A stretch of DNA of 64,000 bases, from positions 124,001 through 188,000 of the forward strand of contig CAJZBQ010000012.1 of NCBI GenBank assembly GCA_914767885.1. The letters are read 5' to 3'. Position 1 is the stretch's first letter, and the number at the start of each line of letters is the position of its first letter. This document shows positions 63,873-64,000 of the stretch, one piece after another. The notes below the pieces were generated by a model. The model saw only the letters and a program-made list of their open reading frames with translations. It was not told where the DNA came from and did not search any database. Source of the stretch: Blepharisma stoltei (taxonomy: Eukaryota; Ciliophora; Heterotrichea; Heterotrichida; Blepharismidae). The position numbers were made by a program, and so were the translations under genes.

Positions 63873-64000
63873 ATGTCCAGTGATAAAAAAATTTGATGGG
63901 ATGCAGAGTTGAATGATATGTATGGCTTACTGTATAGCTTCAGTATATCATTTGCTCTATTTTCAATAGCTTCTAGACTTCTTTACTACATACTTATAGG
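63873..64000 (+). CDS. Start of a second histidine-kinase-like gene (partial)
   Basis: MSSDKKIWWDAELNDMYGLL followed by a hydrophobic helix resembles the N-terminus of the kinase at 60778 (KQNWWKEEVESAYKVLVI). The first W is TGA. The gene runs off the window, so the kinase domain itself is not seen; the call rests on N-terminal likeness and tandem position. Confidence 0.6.

Overview
The window reads as germline (micronuclear) DNA of a heterotrich ciliate, very probably Blepharisma or a close relative. Four independent observations support this. (1) TGA is read as tryptophan in at least a dozen genes (one ACOX paralogue has TGA-TGG where its sister has TGG-TGG), and genes end in TAA or TAG. 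(2) The only introns seen, three in the mucolipin-like gene, are exactly 15 nt, GT...AG. (3) Genes are cut by AT-rich segments that start and end at TA; deleting the segment with one TA restores frame and family similarity, which is the behaviour of internal eliminated sequences (IESs). (4) Many IESs are MITE-like, with C-rich terminal repeats, as known from the Blepharisma germline. The species is inferred, not proven.

Layout. 0.1-3.4 kb: tRNA-Leu, centrin, ribosomal protein S28e and small unknown genes. 3.4-12.6 kb: three tandem acyl-CoA oxidase copies on the minus strand; A carries seven IESs, B carries three plus a 105-bp insertion with a 15-bp target duplication, and C is a pseudogene. 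12.8-16.2 kb: a basic unknown protein, chaperonin 10 and a two-PH-domain protein. 16.2-22.8 kb: one ABCC transporter of about 1,199 aa split by six eliminated segments, the largest being a 2.1-kb Merlin-type transposon with terminal inverted repeats of about 590 bp and a dead transposase. 23-28 kb: a coiled-coil gene, a MITE, a long palindrome and a 690-aa unknown gene without IESs. 29.5-42 kb: five tandem aldo-keto reductases (Kv-beta type), each reducing to exactly 1,041 nt once the insertions are removed, plus nested MITEs and GC-rich retroposon-like inserts. 42.4-46.8 kb: a USP32-like deubiquitinase (myristoylation motif, EF-hand, DUSP, UCH). 46.9-49.1 kb: a mucolipin/TRPML channel. 49.5-56 kb: a SET-domain protein, a RasGAP and a small coiled-coil protein. 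56.8-63.4 kb on the plus strand: a repeat-rich helical protein, an unknown 448-aa protein, PP1 and a membrane hybrid histidine kinase; a second kinase-like gene starts at the right edge.

The most interesting points are mobile. Three MITE families with unrelated motifs share one architecture: two direct motif copies at one end and a motif hairpin at the other. Elements nest up to three deep. Larger non-MITE insertions inside coding sequence nearly all have a TA within their target-site duplication, so the TA-based excision used for IESs would also remove them precisely. The one clear insertion whose duplication lacks TA, with no usable TA near it, sits at the extreme 3' end of a gene where it does little harm. 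All spliced or excised lengths were worked out by hand from the sequence; none was confirmed against a macronuclear assembly or RNA.
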